Below, in pieces: positions 16,224 through 25,600 of a stretch of 49,588 nt of DNA. Below the pieces are notes generated by a model, which was not told the origin of the DNA, did no database searches, and was given only the letters and a program-made list of their open reading frames with translations. The position numbers were made by a program, and so were the translations under genes. The number at the start of each line of letters is the position of its first letter. The stretch's first letter is position 1. Source of the stretch: Actinomycetales bacterium (GTDB lineage: Bacteria; Actinomycetota; Actinomycetes; S36-B12); the NCBI GenBank assembly GCA_016125355.1, contig WGLX01000042.1, forward strand, positions 1 through 49,588, in the 5' to 3' direction.

Positions 16224-16937
16224 GTGACGCGCGACCCGGGCTTCTCCGACCTCATCGAGGAGGGACGCCGCATCCACGACGGGGTCCGCGTCGGCCGTCC
16301 CGGGCGCGGCCCGGTCTACTGGCTGCTCTTCCCCCTGGCCCAGGTGCTCCGGTTGAGGTTCCGGGTGACCGTGACCGGACGCACGCAGGTGGCACCCGGA
16401 CCGTCGATCCTCGTCGGGAACCACCTGTCGATGATGGATCCCGTCCTCGTCGGTCTGGCCAACCCGTGGCGCCTGGTGTTCTTCACCAAGATCGAGGCCT
16501 ATCGGGGGGCCTCGGGGGTGTTCCTGCGCATGGTCGGGCAGATCCCCCTGCGTCGCGGGGACGAGGAGTCGACCCGCTGGGCCCTCCGGATGTCGAATGC
16601 GGTGCTCGGCGAGGGTCGCAAGATCGGCATCTACCCCGAGGGGACGCGATCCCCCGATCGACGGACGCTGCACCGCCTGCATCGCCGCGTGCTGGTCCCG
16701 ATCATCGCGGCGAATCCCGGGGTACCGGTGCATGCGATGACGGTGGCGTACGGCACCCCGCGTCGCGGTCGGATACCCGTCGACCTCAGGTTCTCGGAGG
16801 CCCTGCCCCTGGACGCGGAGTCCTTGTCAGCAGGCGAGCTCACGGAGGCCGTCACACAGGCGCTCATCGACCTCGGCGACCTTCCCTATGTCCCGACCTC
16901 AGCTCAGGCCGCGAAGGCCCGGGCCCGGCGCGGATGA
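16224..16937 (+). CDS. 1-acyl-sn-glycerol-3-phosphate acyltransferase family protein
   Basis: A 237-residue membrane-associated acyltransferase of the PlsC family. Motif I is NHLSMMDP (the HX4D catalytic pair), a middle block is FFTKIEAYRG, and motif III is IYPEGTRS. An amphipathic or membrane stretch precedes them (VYWLLFPLAQVLRL). The usual reaction transfers a second acyl group to lysophosphatidate in phospholipid synthesis, though paralogues serve other lipids. The GTG start is tentative because no strong ribosome site precedes it. The stop overlaps the start of the GluQ-type gene as ATGA, so translation of the two is coupled. Confidence 0.85.
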   Translation: MTRDPGFSDLIEEGRRIHDGVRVGRPGRGPVYWLLFPLAQVLRLRFRVTVTGRTQVAPGPSILVGNHLSMMDPVLVGLANPWRLVFFTKIEAYRGASGVFLRMVGQIPLRRGDEESTRWALRMSNAVLGEGRKIGIYPEGTRSPDRRTLHRLHRRVLVPIIAANPGVPVHAMTVAYGTPRRGRIPVDLRFSEALPLDAESLSAGELTEAVTQALIDLGDLPYVPTSAQAAKARARRG

Positions 16938-17770
16938 TCACCCGCTTCGCCCCGACGCCCAGTGGCTTCCTGCACGAGGGGAATGCCGTCAACGCCCTGC
17001 TCGTCGCGTGGCTCGCACAGGGCGCGGGCGGGAGCCTGATCCTTCGGATCGACGACATGGACGCCACCCGGTCGCGGGCCGAGTACATCGACGACATCTT
17101 CTCCGTCCTCGCATGGCTGGGCATCGACTGGCAGCTCGGACCGCGGGATCCCGACGACTTCGGGCGGCGCTTCGGCTCCGCACGGCGGACCGATCGCTAC
17201 CGGCAGGCACTCGACCGAGCCCGCGAGGACGGCCTCGACGTGTACGCCTGCACGTGCTCGCGGCGCGCGCTCTCGGGCCGGGTGCCGACGGGGGGATGCC
17301 CGGGCGGCTGCCGGTCTGCGCGTCTCGACTACGAAAGGGACCGCACGGCGCTGCGGCTTCACGTCCCGATCGGGACCGAGGTCGAGGTCGCAGGCACGAC
17401 GGTGGATCTCGCGAGCGCGATGGGCGACTTCGTGGTCTGGCGCCGCGACGACCTGCCCGCCTATCACCTGGCCAGCGTGATCGAGGACCACCATCACGGA
17501 GTGACAGACGTCGTCCGCGGGCTCGACCTGCTGGACTCGACGGCCGCGCAACTCTTCCTGGCGCAAGGCATGGGCCTTGCGGACTTCACCCGTACCCGCT
17601 TCGTCCACCACCCGCTGCTGACCGACGCCTCGGGGCGGAAGCTGTCGAAGTCCCAGGTGACGCGCGGGCGTCCGCTGCCGCGAACGGATGAGGGGCGGTC
17701 CCGGCTCGTGGAGGCTGCCGAGCGCATCGGTTCCGAGGTGCGGATCACCCGCCATGCCTTACGTTCCTGA
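16934..17770 (+). CDS. gluQ: glutamyl-Q tRNA(Asp) synthetase-like protein
   Basis: A 278-residue truncated class I glutamyl-tRNA synthetase. It has the first signature RFAPTPSGFLHEGN (HIGH variant, residues 4-17), LRIDDMDATRSR, a zinc site with Cys106, Cys108, Cys122 and Cys126, LASVIEDHHHGVTDVVRG, and GRKLSKS (KMSKS variant, 236-240). It ends there, without an anticodon-binding domain. This is the size and layout of GluQ-RS (YadB), which attaches glutamate to queuosine in tRNA-Asp instead of charging tRNA-Glu. The zinc motif and length favour this over GluRS. It is coupled by ATGA to the acyltransferase and followed 1 bp later by the DUF885 gene. Confidence 0.85.
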   Translation: MITRFAPTPSGFLHEGNAVNALLVAWLAQGAGGSLILRIDDMDATRSRAEYIDDIFSVLAWLGIDWQLGPRDPDDFGRRFGSARRTDRYRQALDRAREDGLDVYACTCSRRALSGRVPTGGCPGGCRSARLDYERDRTALRLHVPIGTEVEVAGTTVDLASAMGDFVVWRRDDLPAYHLASVIEDHHHGVTDVVRGLDLLDSTAAQLFLAQGMGLADFTRTRFVHHPLLTDASGRKLSKSQVTRGRPLPRTDEGRSRLVEAAERIGSEVRITRHALRS

Positions 17771-17771
17771 C

Positions 17772-19475
17772 ATGACGACGGAGCCTCAGCCGACTGACGT
17801 GCTCGACGCCTTGGCCGACCGCATGCTGCACCACATCATGGCGGCCGAGCCCATCGAGGCGACGCTGTACGGCTTCCGGGAGTACGACGGAGCGCTGGCC
17901 GACCTGTCCCGTGAGCACGATGCGCACCTGGCCGCCGACCGCGCGGAGATCAGGAGGGCTGCGGAGGCCCTCGACCCTGCTGCGCTCGACCCACAGGACC
18001 GAGCGACCCGGGCGGTCATCGTCGCCCTGACCGAGTACGGCGACGAGGTTCAGGCGGCCGATGCCCTCGAGTTCACGGTCGCCAGCTTCCCGGTCGCACC
18101 GTCCGCCATCCTGATCGCCTACCTGCCGATGATCGTGGTGACCGACGCCGAGCAGGGCGCGGCCTACCTGAGTCGACTGTCCGAGGTCCCCCGCTACCTC
18201 GCCCAGGCCGAGGAGCGCCTCGCGGCCGGTCGCGCCGTGGACCTGGTTCCGGTGAGGCGGCTCGTGACCAATGCGACCGAGCAGATCTCCGCCCTCCTGT
18301 CCGCCGATCCGTGCCCGCTGGCCCTCGAGCCGCAGGGCGAGTGGCCCGGTGTCGACCGTTGGCGCGAGGACATGCAGCGCGTCGTGGACACGGGGGTCAA
18401 GCCGGCCTTCGCCGCGCACCGGCAGGTCCTGCTCGAGCAGGTGCTACCCACCGCCCGCCCCGACGAGCAGCCGGGGCTGATCTACCTCCCGGGCGGCCGG
18501 CGGCGCTACGAGCGTCTGGTCCGCGTGCACACCACCACGCAGAGGACGCCCGAGGAGCTGCACCAGGTCGGCCTCGACCAGCTGACGCGCATCCATGCGG
18601 AGTTCGCCGAGCTCGGTGGCGAGCTCTTCGGAATCCGCGAGCCCCGCGAGATCTTCATCCGGCTCCAGGAGGACCCCGACCTGCGCTGGGAGTCAGCCGA
18701 CGCGATCCTGTCCGCGGCGGAGACGGCCGTGCGCCGTGCGGAGAATGCGGCCGGTGCGTGGTTCGGTCGCATGCCGGAGGCAGTGTGCGCGGTCGCGCCC
18801 ATCCCCGATCTCGAGGCCGAGGGCTCGGCACCGGCCTACTACCTGCCCCCGGCAGTGGACGGCTCCCGCCCGGGCACGTACTACGCCAACGTCCTCCGAC
18901 CCGAGGAGCGGACCTCCTACGAGCTCGAGGCGATCGCCTTCCACGAGGCGGTTCCCGGCCATCACTTCCAGCTGTCACTCGCCCTGGAACAACAGGGGCT
19001 GCCGATGCTGCGTCGCATGACGCTGTTCAACGCGTACGCCGAGGGCTGGGGCCTGTACTCGGAGCGGCTGGCCGACCAGATGGGCCTGTACTCCTCGGAG
19101 CTGCAGCGCATGGGCATGCTGTCGGCGGACGCGTTCCGGTCCTCCCGGCTGGTCATCGACACCGGGCTGCACGCCTTCGGCTGGTCCCGCGACCGGGCCG
19201 TCCAGTTCATGCTGCAGAACACCGCCCTGCCGAGGATCGCCGTCGAGGCGGAGATCGACCGCTACATCGCGATGCCCGGCCAGGCACTGAGCTACATGAC
19301 CGGCCGGCTGGAGATCGAAGCGCTCCGTGCCCGCGCCGAAGCCGAGATGGGTGACGACTTCGACATCCGGGACTTCCACGACCTCGTGCTCGGCATCGGT
19401 GCGGTGCCGCTCTCCGTGCTCGGTGAGGCCGTAGCCGACTGGATCGTTAGCCGCGACCGGCCAGCCGGGCCTTGA
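17772..19475 (+). CDS. DUF885 family putative metallohydrolase
   Basis: A 567-residue protein with the DUF885 hallmarks: AIAFHEAVPGHHFQLSLA (an HEXXPGHH zinc-type motif near residue 390), FNAYAEGWGLYSERLADQMG some 40 residues later, MPGQALSYMTGRLEIEALR, and a ranking N-terminal helical region. The layout recalls helical zinc peptidases. No signal peptide is visible, so it is likely cytosolic. I start at the ATG at 17772, one base after the GluQ stop; an ATG at 17754 inside the end of gluQ would add six residues. It is third in the acyltransferase-gluQ operon. The 3' end overlaps the convergent desaturase gene by 29 bp. Confidence 0.82.
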   Translation: MTTEPQPTDVLDALADRMLHHIMAAEPIEATLYGFREYDGALADLSREHDAHLAADRAEIRRAAEALDPAALDPQDRATRAVIVALTEYGDEVQAADALEFTVASFPVAPSAILIAYLPMIVVTDAEQGAAYLSRLSEVPRYLAQAEERLAAGRAVDLVPVRRLVTNATEQISALLSADPCPLALEPQGEWPGVDRWREDMQRVVDTGVKPAFAAHRQVLLEQVLPTARPDEQPGLIYLPGGRRRYERLVRVHTTTQRTPEELHQVGLDQLTRIHAEFAELGGELFGIREPREIFIRLQEDPDLRWESADAILSAAETAVRRAENAAGAWFGRMPEAVCAVAPIPDLEAEGSAPAYYLPPAVDGSRPGTYYANVLRPEERTSYELEAIAFHEAVPGHHFQLSLALEQQGLPMLRRMTLFNAYAEGWGLYSERLADQMGLYSSELQRMGMLSADAFRSSRLVIDTGLHAFGWSRDRAVQFMLQNTALPRIAVEAEIDRYIAMPGQALSYMTGRLEIEALRARAEAEMGDDFDIRDFHDLVLGIGAVPLSVLGEAVADWIVSRDRPAGP

Positions 19476-20385
19476 GGGCGTCGCGCTTCTCCTCGAAGCG
19501 CGACGCCTGCGTGTCCATGTCTGACATGAGCGCGGCGACCTCGTCACGAGCCTGCTCGCCCTCGGGCCCGAAGTCGTCGCGCTCGAAGACGCGCCACTTG
19601 CGGAGCACGGGCATGACCACCTCGTCACGATGCTGCCGCAGGTCGTAGATGCCTGCGACGGCGATCTCCACGGCCTTGCGCCCGAAGCCCTCGATCCCGT
19701 GACCGGGCATCGCGAAGTCCCGGACCGAGCCGAGCACGGCCACCATCGACTGGTCCGGGGCGATGTCGAAGGCCGCCTCGATGACGTTGCGGTAGAAGAG
19801 CATGTGCAGGTTCTCGTCGAGCGCGATGCGGGCCATGAGCTGCTCAGCGAGCGGGTCGCCCGACGCGTTGCCGGTGTTCCGGTGCGAGATGCGGGTCGCC
19901 AGCTCCTGGAACGAGACGTAGGTCAGTCCGGCGAGGAACCCCGGGTTGATCGCATGGAACCCCTCCTGCATGTGCCGCATGCGCGCATCCTCGAGCGCCC
20001 GGGGGTCGACCGCACGGGTCACCGTGAGGTAGTCGCGGATCGCGATGCTGTGTCGCCCCTCCTCCGCGGTCCACCGGCCCAGCCACTCCGCGTAGGCGCC
20101 GCTCTGGCTGACGTTCGTGGCGATCTCGGTGTGGTAGCTGGGCAGGTTGTCCTCGGTCAGGAGGTTGATGATGAAGCTGGTCCGTGCCGCGTCGGTGAAC
20201 TTCTGGTCGGACTCCTCCCAGGCACGACCGTCGAGAGGACCCTCGAAGTCCTCCCCCAGGCTCCACGGCACGTACTCGTGCGGGTACCAGTCCTTCGCCA
20301 TCGACAGGTGACGATCGAGCTCTCGGGCGACGATCGGCTCGAGGTCCTGCTGCAGCTGCTCGTCCGTGAGCGGGGTGCTGACCAT
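19447..20385 (-). CDS. acyl-ACP desaturase (soluble diiron)
   Basis: A 312-residue ferritin-like diiron enzyme. It has LLTEDNLPSYHTEIA, WTAEEGRHSIAIRDYL (EExxH ligand motif) and IALDENLHMLFYRNVIE (DExxH ligand motif), the pattern of stearoyl-ACP desaturases and mycobacterial DesA proteins. It would insert a cis double bond into an acyl chain carried on ACP, using O2 and reduced ferredoxin. The ATG at 20385 starts the conserved region; three upstream in-frame residue blocks to 20415 look non-coding and there is no strong ribosome site. It is alone on its strand, divergent from the acidic protein gene. Confidence 0.88.
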   Translation of the reverse strand: MVSTPLTDEQLQQDLEPIVARELDRHLSMAKDWYPHEYVPWSLGEDFEGPLDGRAWEESDQKFTDAARTSFIINLLTEDNLPSYHTEIATNVSQSGAYAEWLGRWTAEEGRHSIAIRDYLTVTRAVDPRALEDARMRHMQEGFHAINPGFLAGLTYVSFQELATRISHRNTGNASGDPLAEQLMARIALDENLHMLFYRNVIEAAFDIAPDQSMVAVLGSVRDFAMPGHGIEGFGRKAVEIAVAGIYDLRQHRDEVVMPVLRKWRVFERDDFGPEGEQARDEVAALMSDMDTQASRFEEKRDALKARLAGRG

Positions 20386-20496
20386 GGGGCACAGCCTGAC
20401 ACACGCGAATGTCAAGTACTTACGTCCCGTGCAACGTGGGGCGTAGCAGCCGCGGCAGGTTTATGGTGACGGAATGGAGTCGAGGAGGTGGACGCG

Positions 20497-20973
20497 ATGA
20501 ACGAGAAGGTGGCGGGGGCCGCCGCGCCAGCCCGCGTGGCTAGGGAGACGGCGTTGGGCACCGATGAACCCGGTGACGCCGCCGACCAGGCCGAACGTCT
20601 CTCGATGATCATGGAGGCCGAGGCCGTTCACAACGCGCTCAACGGCGGTGGTGGCGAGGGCAGCGACGATGACCTCCCCTACCCGCTCGAGGATGTCGAG
20701 AGCGTGCTCGCCATGGAGGACGCCGAGGACTCCAGCGACGACCCGATGCATGCCGGGGGGCTCAATCCGACCCCGTGGGTGCCGGCGGAGACGGCCGCCA
20801 TGCACGTCGTCGACTTCGACGATCCTGACGACAACGCCTACTACGGCGACGAGAACGACTCCGAGCGCGCTGACCCGCAGTTCGACCAGTTCGACAGTCG
20901 TCCCCGCGACCTCACGCCCGAGGACGAGACCCTGCTCGGGATCGATCCCTACGACGAGCCGGCAGGAACGTGA
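20497..20973 (+). CDS. highly acidic conserved-looking protein, unknown
   Basis: A 158-residue protein with very high Asp/Glu content, especially in the segments SDDDLPYPLEDVESV, EDAEDSSDD and DFDDPDDNAYYGDENDSERAD. It has no signal peptide, membrane helix or recognised domain. Composition suggests a largely disordered, strongly negative protein. The ATG at 20497 has GAGGAGG 8 nt upstream, a strong ribosome site. The stop overlaps the enoyl-CoA hydratase start as GTGA, so the two are made together. That tight coupling is the only clue to role; I do not assign one. Confidence 0.72.
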   Translation: MNEKVAGAAAPARVARETALGTDEPGDAADQAERLSMIMEAEAVHNALNGGGGEGSDDDLPYPLEDVESVLAMEDAEDSSDDPMHAGGLNPTPWVPAETAAMHVVDFDDPDDNAYYGDENDSERADPQFDQFDSRPRDLTPEDETLLGIDPYDEPAGT

Positions 20974-21776
20974 CCGACCCGGACGAGCCTTCCATCAAGT
21001 CGACCGTCACCTACGAGGTCGACGGCGCGGTGGCCACGATCACGCTGAACCGGCCTGACCGCCTCAACGCGATCGTGCCCGGCATGGGCGAGCGCTATGC
21101 CGAGCTGCTCCGGACCGCCGACGACGACCCCGACGTACGGGCGATCGTCGTCACGGGTGCCGGCCGCGGGTTCTGCGCGGGCGCCGACCTGTCGATCCTC
21201 GCCGAGGGTCGCGATGCCCTCGACCAGTACCTCGACGGGCAGTCCGTCGACTCCCTGCCCACGGTGGCCCTGCGCCTGCGGACCCCGGTCGCCACGGCGA
21301 TCAACGGGCCCTGCGCGGGCATCGGGTTCGTCCTCGCCATCGCGGCCGACGCCCGCTTCGCGTCCAGCACCGCCTCCCTCTCGACCTCCTTCGTCCGGCT
21401 CGGTCTCGTGGCGGAGTACGGGGTGGCGTGGCTGCTCCCCCGCCTGATCGGCCTGCCGGCCGCCACCGACCTGCTGCTCACCGGTCGCACGATCGACGCC
21501 CAGGAGGCACTGGCCCTAGGGCTGGTCCAGTCCGTGCACGGCGACGCCCTCGAGGCGGCCCGTGCGTGGGCACGCGGCGTGGCGCAGAGCTCCTCGCCGT
21601 CGGCGATGGCCGCCATGAAGCGCCAGCTGCTCGAGGCCGACACCCAGACTCTCGACGCGGCCGTCGACTCGTCCCTCAACGAGATGCGCGCCGCATTCGA
21701 CCGCCCTGACCTGCTCGAGGCACTTACCGCACGACTGGAGAAGCGGGAACCGCAGTTCCCGCCGTGGGTGGGCTGA
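20970..21776 (+). CDS. enoyl-CoA hydratase/isomerase family protein
   Basis: A 268-residue crotonase. The N-terminal strand VATITLNRPDRLNAI, the oxyanion-hole segments GRGFCAGADL and GPCAGIGF, and the later FVRLGLVAEYGVAWLLPRLIG helix are all in order. Family members hydrate, isomerise or cleave acyl-CoA thioesters. The residue after VAEYG could supply the acid, but the exact reaction cannot be settled. It lies next to, but is not fused with, the fad genes 10 kb away. Start GTG at 20970 overlaps the stop of the acidic protein gene by 4 bp. Confidence 0.88.
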   Translation: MTDPDEPSIKSTVTYEVDGAVATITLNRPDRLNAIVPGMGERYAELLRTADDDPDVRAIVVTGAGRGFCAGADLSILAEGRDALDQYLDGQSVDSLPTVALRLRTPVATAINGPCAGIGFVLAIAADARFASSTASLSTSFVRLGLVAEYGVAWLLPRLIGLPAATDLLLTGRTIDAQEALALGLVQSVHGDALEAARAWARGVAQSSSPSAMAAMKRQLLEADTQTLDAAVDSSLNEMRAAFDRPDLLEALTARLEKREPQFPPWVG

Positions 21777-21870
21777 CGCCGATCCGCGCTAACGACCATG
21801 CTGGCTACTTGCCGCGAGACGGCGTAGCGTGTCATGGGTCACGTCATCGGCTGGGAGGGGAGGCTCTCCG

Positions 21871-22680
21871 ATGAGGGCCGGCGAGCGGCATGCTACCCGC
21901 GTCCGCGGGCACGGGGAGCGCGTGTACGTGCTCGCCCACGGCCTGGGCGGGACCCAGCGGCAATGGGATCCCATTGCCGAGGCGCTGGCTGACGATCACA
22001 CCGTGGTCACCTTCGATCTCGCCGGGTCGGGCGACTGCGACCCCACCGTCTTCGATGCCCGTCGGCACTCCAGCATCCTGGGCTTCGCGGACGACCTGGC
22101 AGCGATCATGGCAGAACTGGACCTGCGGGGTGCGACCTATGTCGGACACTCGATGTCCGGCACTGCCGGTGCACTGGTCGCGGCCGTGGACCCGGGCCAG
22201 TTCTCCCAACTGGTGCTCATCTGCGCGAGCCCGCGATATGTGGACGACCCGTCAACGGGCTATGTGGGGGGCTTCACGGAGGCTGCCATTGACGGCCTGC
22301 TGGACGCCATCGACTCGGACTACGCCCTCTGGTCGACGGGCTTCGCGCCGCACGTCATGAAGAACAGCGACCGCCAGGAACTGGCACTCGAATTCACCCG
22401 GACGCTGCAGGAGTACAGCCCGGAAGTGGCCTACACTGTCATGAAGGCCGCCTTCACGAGCGATTTCCGATCCCACATGTCGCGGGTAACCACTCCGGCC
22501 CTGCTGCTGCAGAGCCACGACGACCCCGCTGTGCCGCTCGCGACTGCCCGTTGGCTGGAGCAGGCACTCCCCAACGCGGAGCTCCGCGAGCTCCCGCAGG
22601 TTGGTCACTTCCCGCATGTGGTCGATCCGCAGACCGTGCTGGACGCGATCCGGACGGTCGGTGCAGGAGGTACGCCGTGA
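21871..22680 (+). CDS. RsbQ-type alpha/beta hydrolase
   Basis: A 269-residue alpha/beta hydrolase that resembles Bacillus RsbQ along its whole length. Landmarks in order are AHGLGG, FDLAGSGDCD, the elbow VGHSMSG (Ser94), CASPRYVDDPSTGYVGGF, a lid with YALWSTGFAPHVM, KAAFTSDFRSHMSRVTTP, QSHDDPAVP (Asp217/218) and GHFPHVV (His246). RsbQ supplies an unidentified ligand to the PAS domain of RsbP in energy-stress signalling; plant D14/KAI2 receptors share this fold. The ATG has GGGAGGGGAGG 7 nt upstream. The stop overlaps the start of the PAS kinase as GTGA, placing this enzyme directly upstream of a PAS receptor. The pairing argues for signalling rather than general catabolism. Confidence 0.88.
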   Translation: MRAGERHATRVRGHGERVYVLAHGLGGTQRQWDPIAEALADDHTVVTFDLAGSGDCDPTVFDARRHSSILGFADDLAAIMAELDLRGATYVGHSMSGTAGALVAAVDPGQFSQLVLICASPRYVDDPSTGYVGGFTEAAIDGLLDAIDSDYALWSTGFAPHVMKNSDRQELALEFTRTLQEYSPEVAYTVMKAAFTSDFRSHMSRVTTPALLLQSHDDPAVPLATARWLEQALPNAELRELPQVGHFPHVVDPQTVLDAIRTVGAGGTP

Positions 22681-25600
22681 GGGCGCCCAGCCATCCGGCA
22701 CTGGAAATCCTGGTACGCGAACTCCATGCCGACGGGGCGGTCCTCATCCGACGTGACACACCGGGCAGCGCGTGCGTCTCGGACGCCACCGTTCCCACGA
22801 TCGCGGAGGGTGACCCGTGGCCGAACCTGCCGGAGATCGACGATGCCCAGTTGATAACGGATCCCTCACGGTTCGGCAGGTACACCTCGACCGCGATGCG
22901 CCTGAGCCTGCCGAGCGAGCTGCGCGGAGTCCTCATCGCCCCGTTGGCGGAGGGCCGCCTTGCCCTCCTGGTGGCCTGGGCGCAGTCGCGGCCTCCCGAG
23001 GACGAAACCGCCCTCACCTCCTCGGGAACCTTCGCCACTTTCGCGGCACTCGCCCCGTTGCTGGACACGCAGCGCCAGTACGAGCTCTCGAACGCGCGGC
23101 TGCGGGCGCTGCTCGGGGCCATGTCCCAGGCGGTGGTGCTGGTCGATGGCAGCGGCGGCCCGGGCGAGATCAACCGTGCCGCCGGCGGACTGCTGGGCCT
23201 GCCCGCCGGCGCCGTCTCGGCCACCGAGTTGTCCGGGGCCCTTCGCGCGCTGCGGGAACGGGCCCTCCACGGGGACGTTGACGAGACCCCCTCCGCGACC
23301 CTGATCGAGAATTCCAGCGCCCACGCCACCTGGGTGTGCAATTTCGAGGACGAACCTCGCTCCGTGCGCGTCAGCATTGCGCCGATCCCCTCGATGGTGC
23401 CGGGCAGCCGCGTGTGGGTCTTCGACGACATCTCCCGGGAGCGGGCACTGCTGAACGCCGAGCGCGACGCTCGGGACGCCGTGGCCGTCAGCGAGCAGCG
23501 CTACCGGATGCTCGTCGAGAACGCCGCCGACATCGTCTTCCAGTCTGTCGAGGGCATCCTGGAGTGGATCTCGCCGAACCTCGAGTCGGTGACCGGTTGG
23601 CGGCCGGCCGACCTCGTGGGCACCTCCACGATCCATCTCTGGCACCCCGACGACATGAAGGAGGCGTACGGCCTGCGCGAGCGCGTCTACGACGGCGGTG
23701 AGGGCAGCGGCGTGATGCGGTTCCGCAAGGCCGATGGCACCTACCTGTGGATCGAGGTCTCCCTCAGCAGCTACGTGAACCCCGATGGGCTGCGCGGCGC
23801 CGTGGGCATCATGCGCGACGTGAGCGCCCGCGTCGCCGCCGAGGAGCAGGCTCGGCGGTCCGAGGCCCGGTACCGACTGCTCGCCGAGAACGCGTCCGAC
23901 GTCGTCTTCGAGAAGGACCCGGACGCGGTCATCCGGTGGGCCTCACCATCGGCACGGGAGTTCCTCGGGGTCGAGCCTGACGACCTGATCGGCCGGCCGA
24001 TCGCGACCGTGTTCGTACCGGAGGACGTCAGCCGGGTGGAGTCGGCCCATCGGTTGGCGGAGACGGGCAGGAACGTGACCTACCGCGCGCGCTTCGTGCG
24101 GGCCGATGGCGACATCCGGTGGAGCGAGGTGAGCGCCCGGCCGGTCTTCGGGGCCGATGGTCTCCTGATCGGCCGGATCGGCAGCCTTCGCGACATCCAT
24201 GAGGAGGTTCTGGCGGAGGAGGCCCTGGCCGAGGTGCAGGCGCGCTACCGGTTCGTCGCCGAGAACGCGTCCGACGTGGTCACCCGCTACTCCCCCGACG
24301 GGGTCATCGAATGGGCCTTCGGCTCGACGCAGGATCTGCTCGGGATTCCGCCAGATGGCGTCGTCGGCATACGGACGACCGACTGGCTCAGTGACGAGGA
24401 CATGGTCGACTTCGACGAGAAGGTGGCTGCGCTGCGTCGGGGTGAGGTGGTCACCGGGTACGTCCGCCTGAAGCGGCCGGACGGCGGCACGCACTGGATC
24501 GACCGCCGCACCCGGGCCGTGTTCGACGCGAACGGGCGGATGCAGTACGTCGTGAGTGCCTGGCGCGACGCACAAGCCGTGATCGAGTACCGCGAGGCCC
24601 TGACGCGGTCCGAGCGGGACGCGCGGGAACTCGCTCAGCGCTACGAGGCCGCACGCAACGACGCCATGCAGGCCAGCCACGCGAAGACCGCGTTCCTGTC
24701 CCGGATGAGCCACGAGCTGCGCACTCCGTTGAACGCCGTGATCGGATTCGCCCAGCTCCTCGCGCTCGACCCCTTGACGGACGAGCAGCTCGAGGCCGTG
24801 GACCAGATCCAGACCGGGGGTCGTCACCTGCTCGATCTCGTCAACGAGATCCTCGACATCTCCCGCATCGAGGCGGGTCGGATGTCGCTGTCGATGGAGT
24901 CGGTGGCGATCAAGGACGTCGTCGGCGAGGCCCTCGACCTGGTGCGACCCATGACTGCCGCGACCGGCGTGACCCTCGACGGTTCGCGTGGAACCGCCAC
25001 CACCCTCCATGCGCTCGCAGACCGGCAACGGCTCATCCAGGCCCTCATCAACCTGCTCACCAATGCTGTGAAGTACAACCGTCCGGGCGGAACGGTCAGC
25101 GTATCGGCGAGGACCGGGAACGACGGGATGGTGCATCTCACCGTCACGGACACGGGCATGGGCATCGCTCCGGAGCTGATGCCGCGCCTCTTCGAGCCCT
25201 TCGACCGACTCGGCGCCGAGAGCTCCGGCATCGAGGGCACGGGCATCGGCCTCACCCTGGTCCAGGGCCTGTTGAGCGCCATGGGCGGTGCCGTGGAGGT
25301 CGAGAGCAACGTGGGAGAGGGATCGGCCTTCTCCCTGGTGCTGGCGCCCGCCGAGCGCGAGCACCTCAACGACACGGATGTCGTTCCATCCCCGCACTCC
25401 CCGTCGCTCCGGCCCCCGCGTGTCCTCTACGTGGAGGACAACCCCGCCAATGCGACCCTCATGCGCCAGATCATGCGCCAGCGCCCGGAGGCGGAGCTCA
25501 CCGTCAGCATGACAGGCATCGAGGGACTGTCGCTGGCCCGCGAGGGCGAGTACGACGTGCTCTTCCTCGATCTCCACCTTCCGGACCTCGGCGGGGCGGA

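Noticed and set aside
16215-16733. N-terminal extension of the FUSC-like protein to 16733
   Set aside because: It lies entirely antisense to the acyltransferase gene and is hydrophilic His/Asp/Arg-rich sequence without membrane segments.
20409-20440. A TTACG half-site upstream of the desaturase resembling the fad operators
   Set aside because: The second arm does not match (GTGCAA and a distant CGTAG), so no palindrome with the correct spacing is present.
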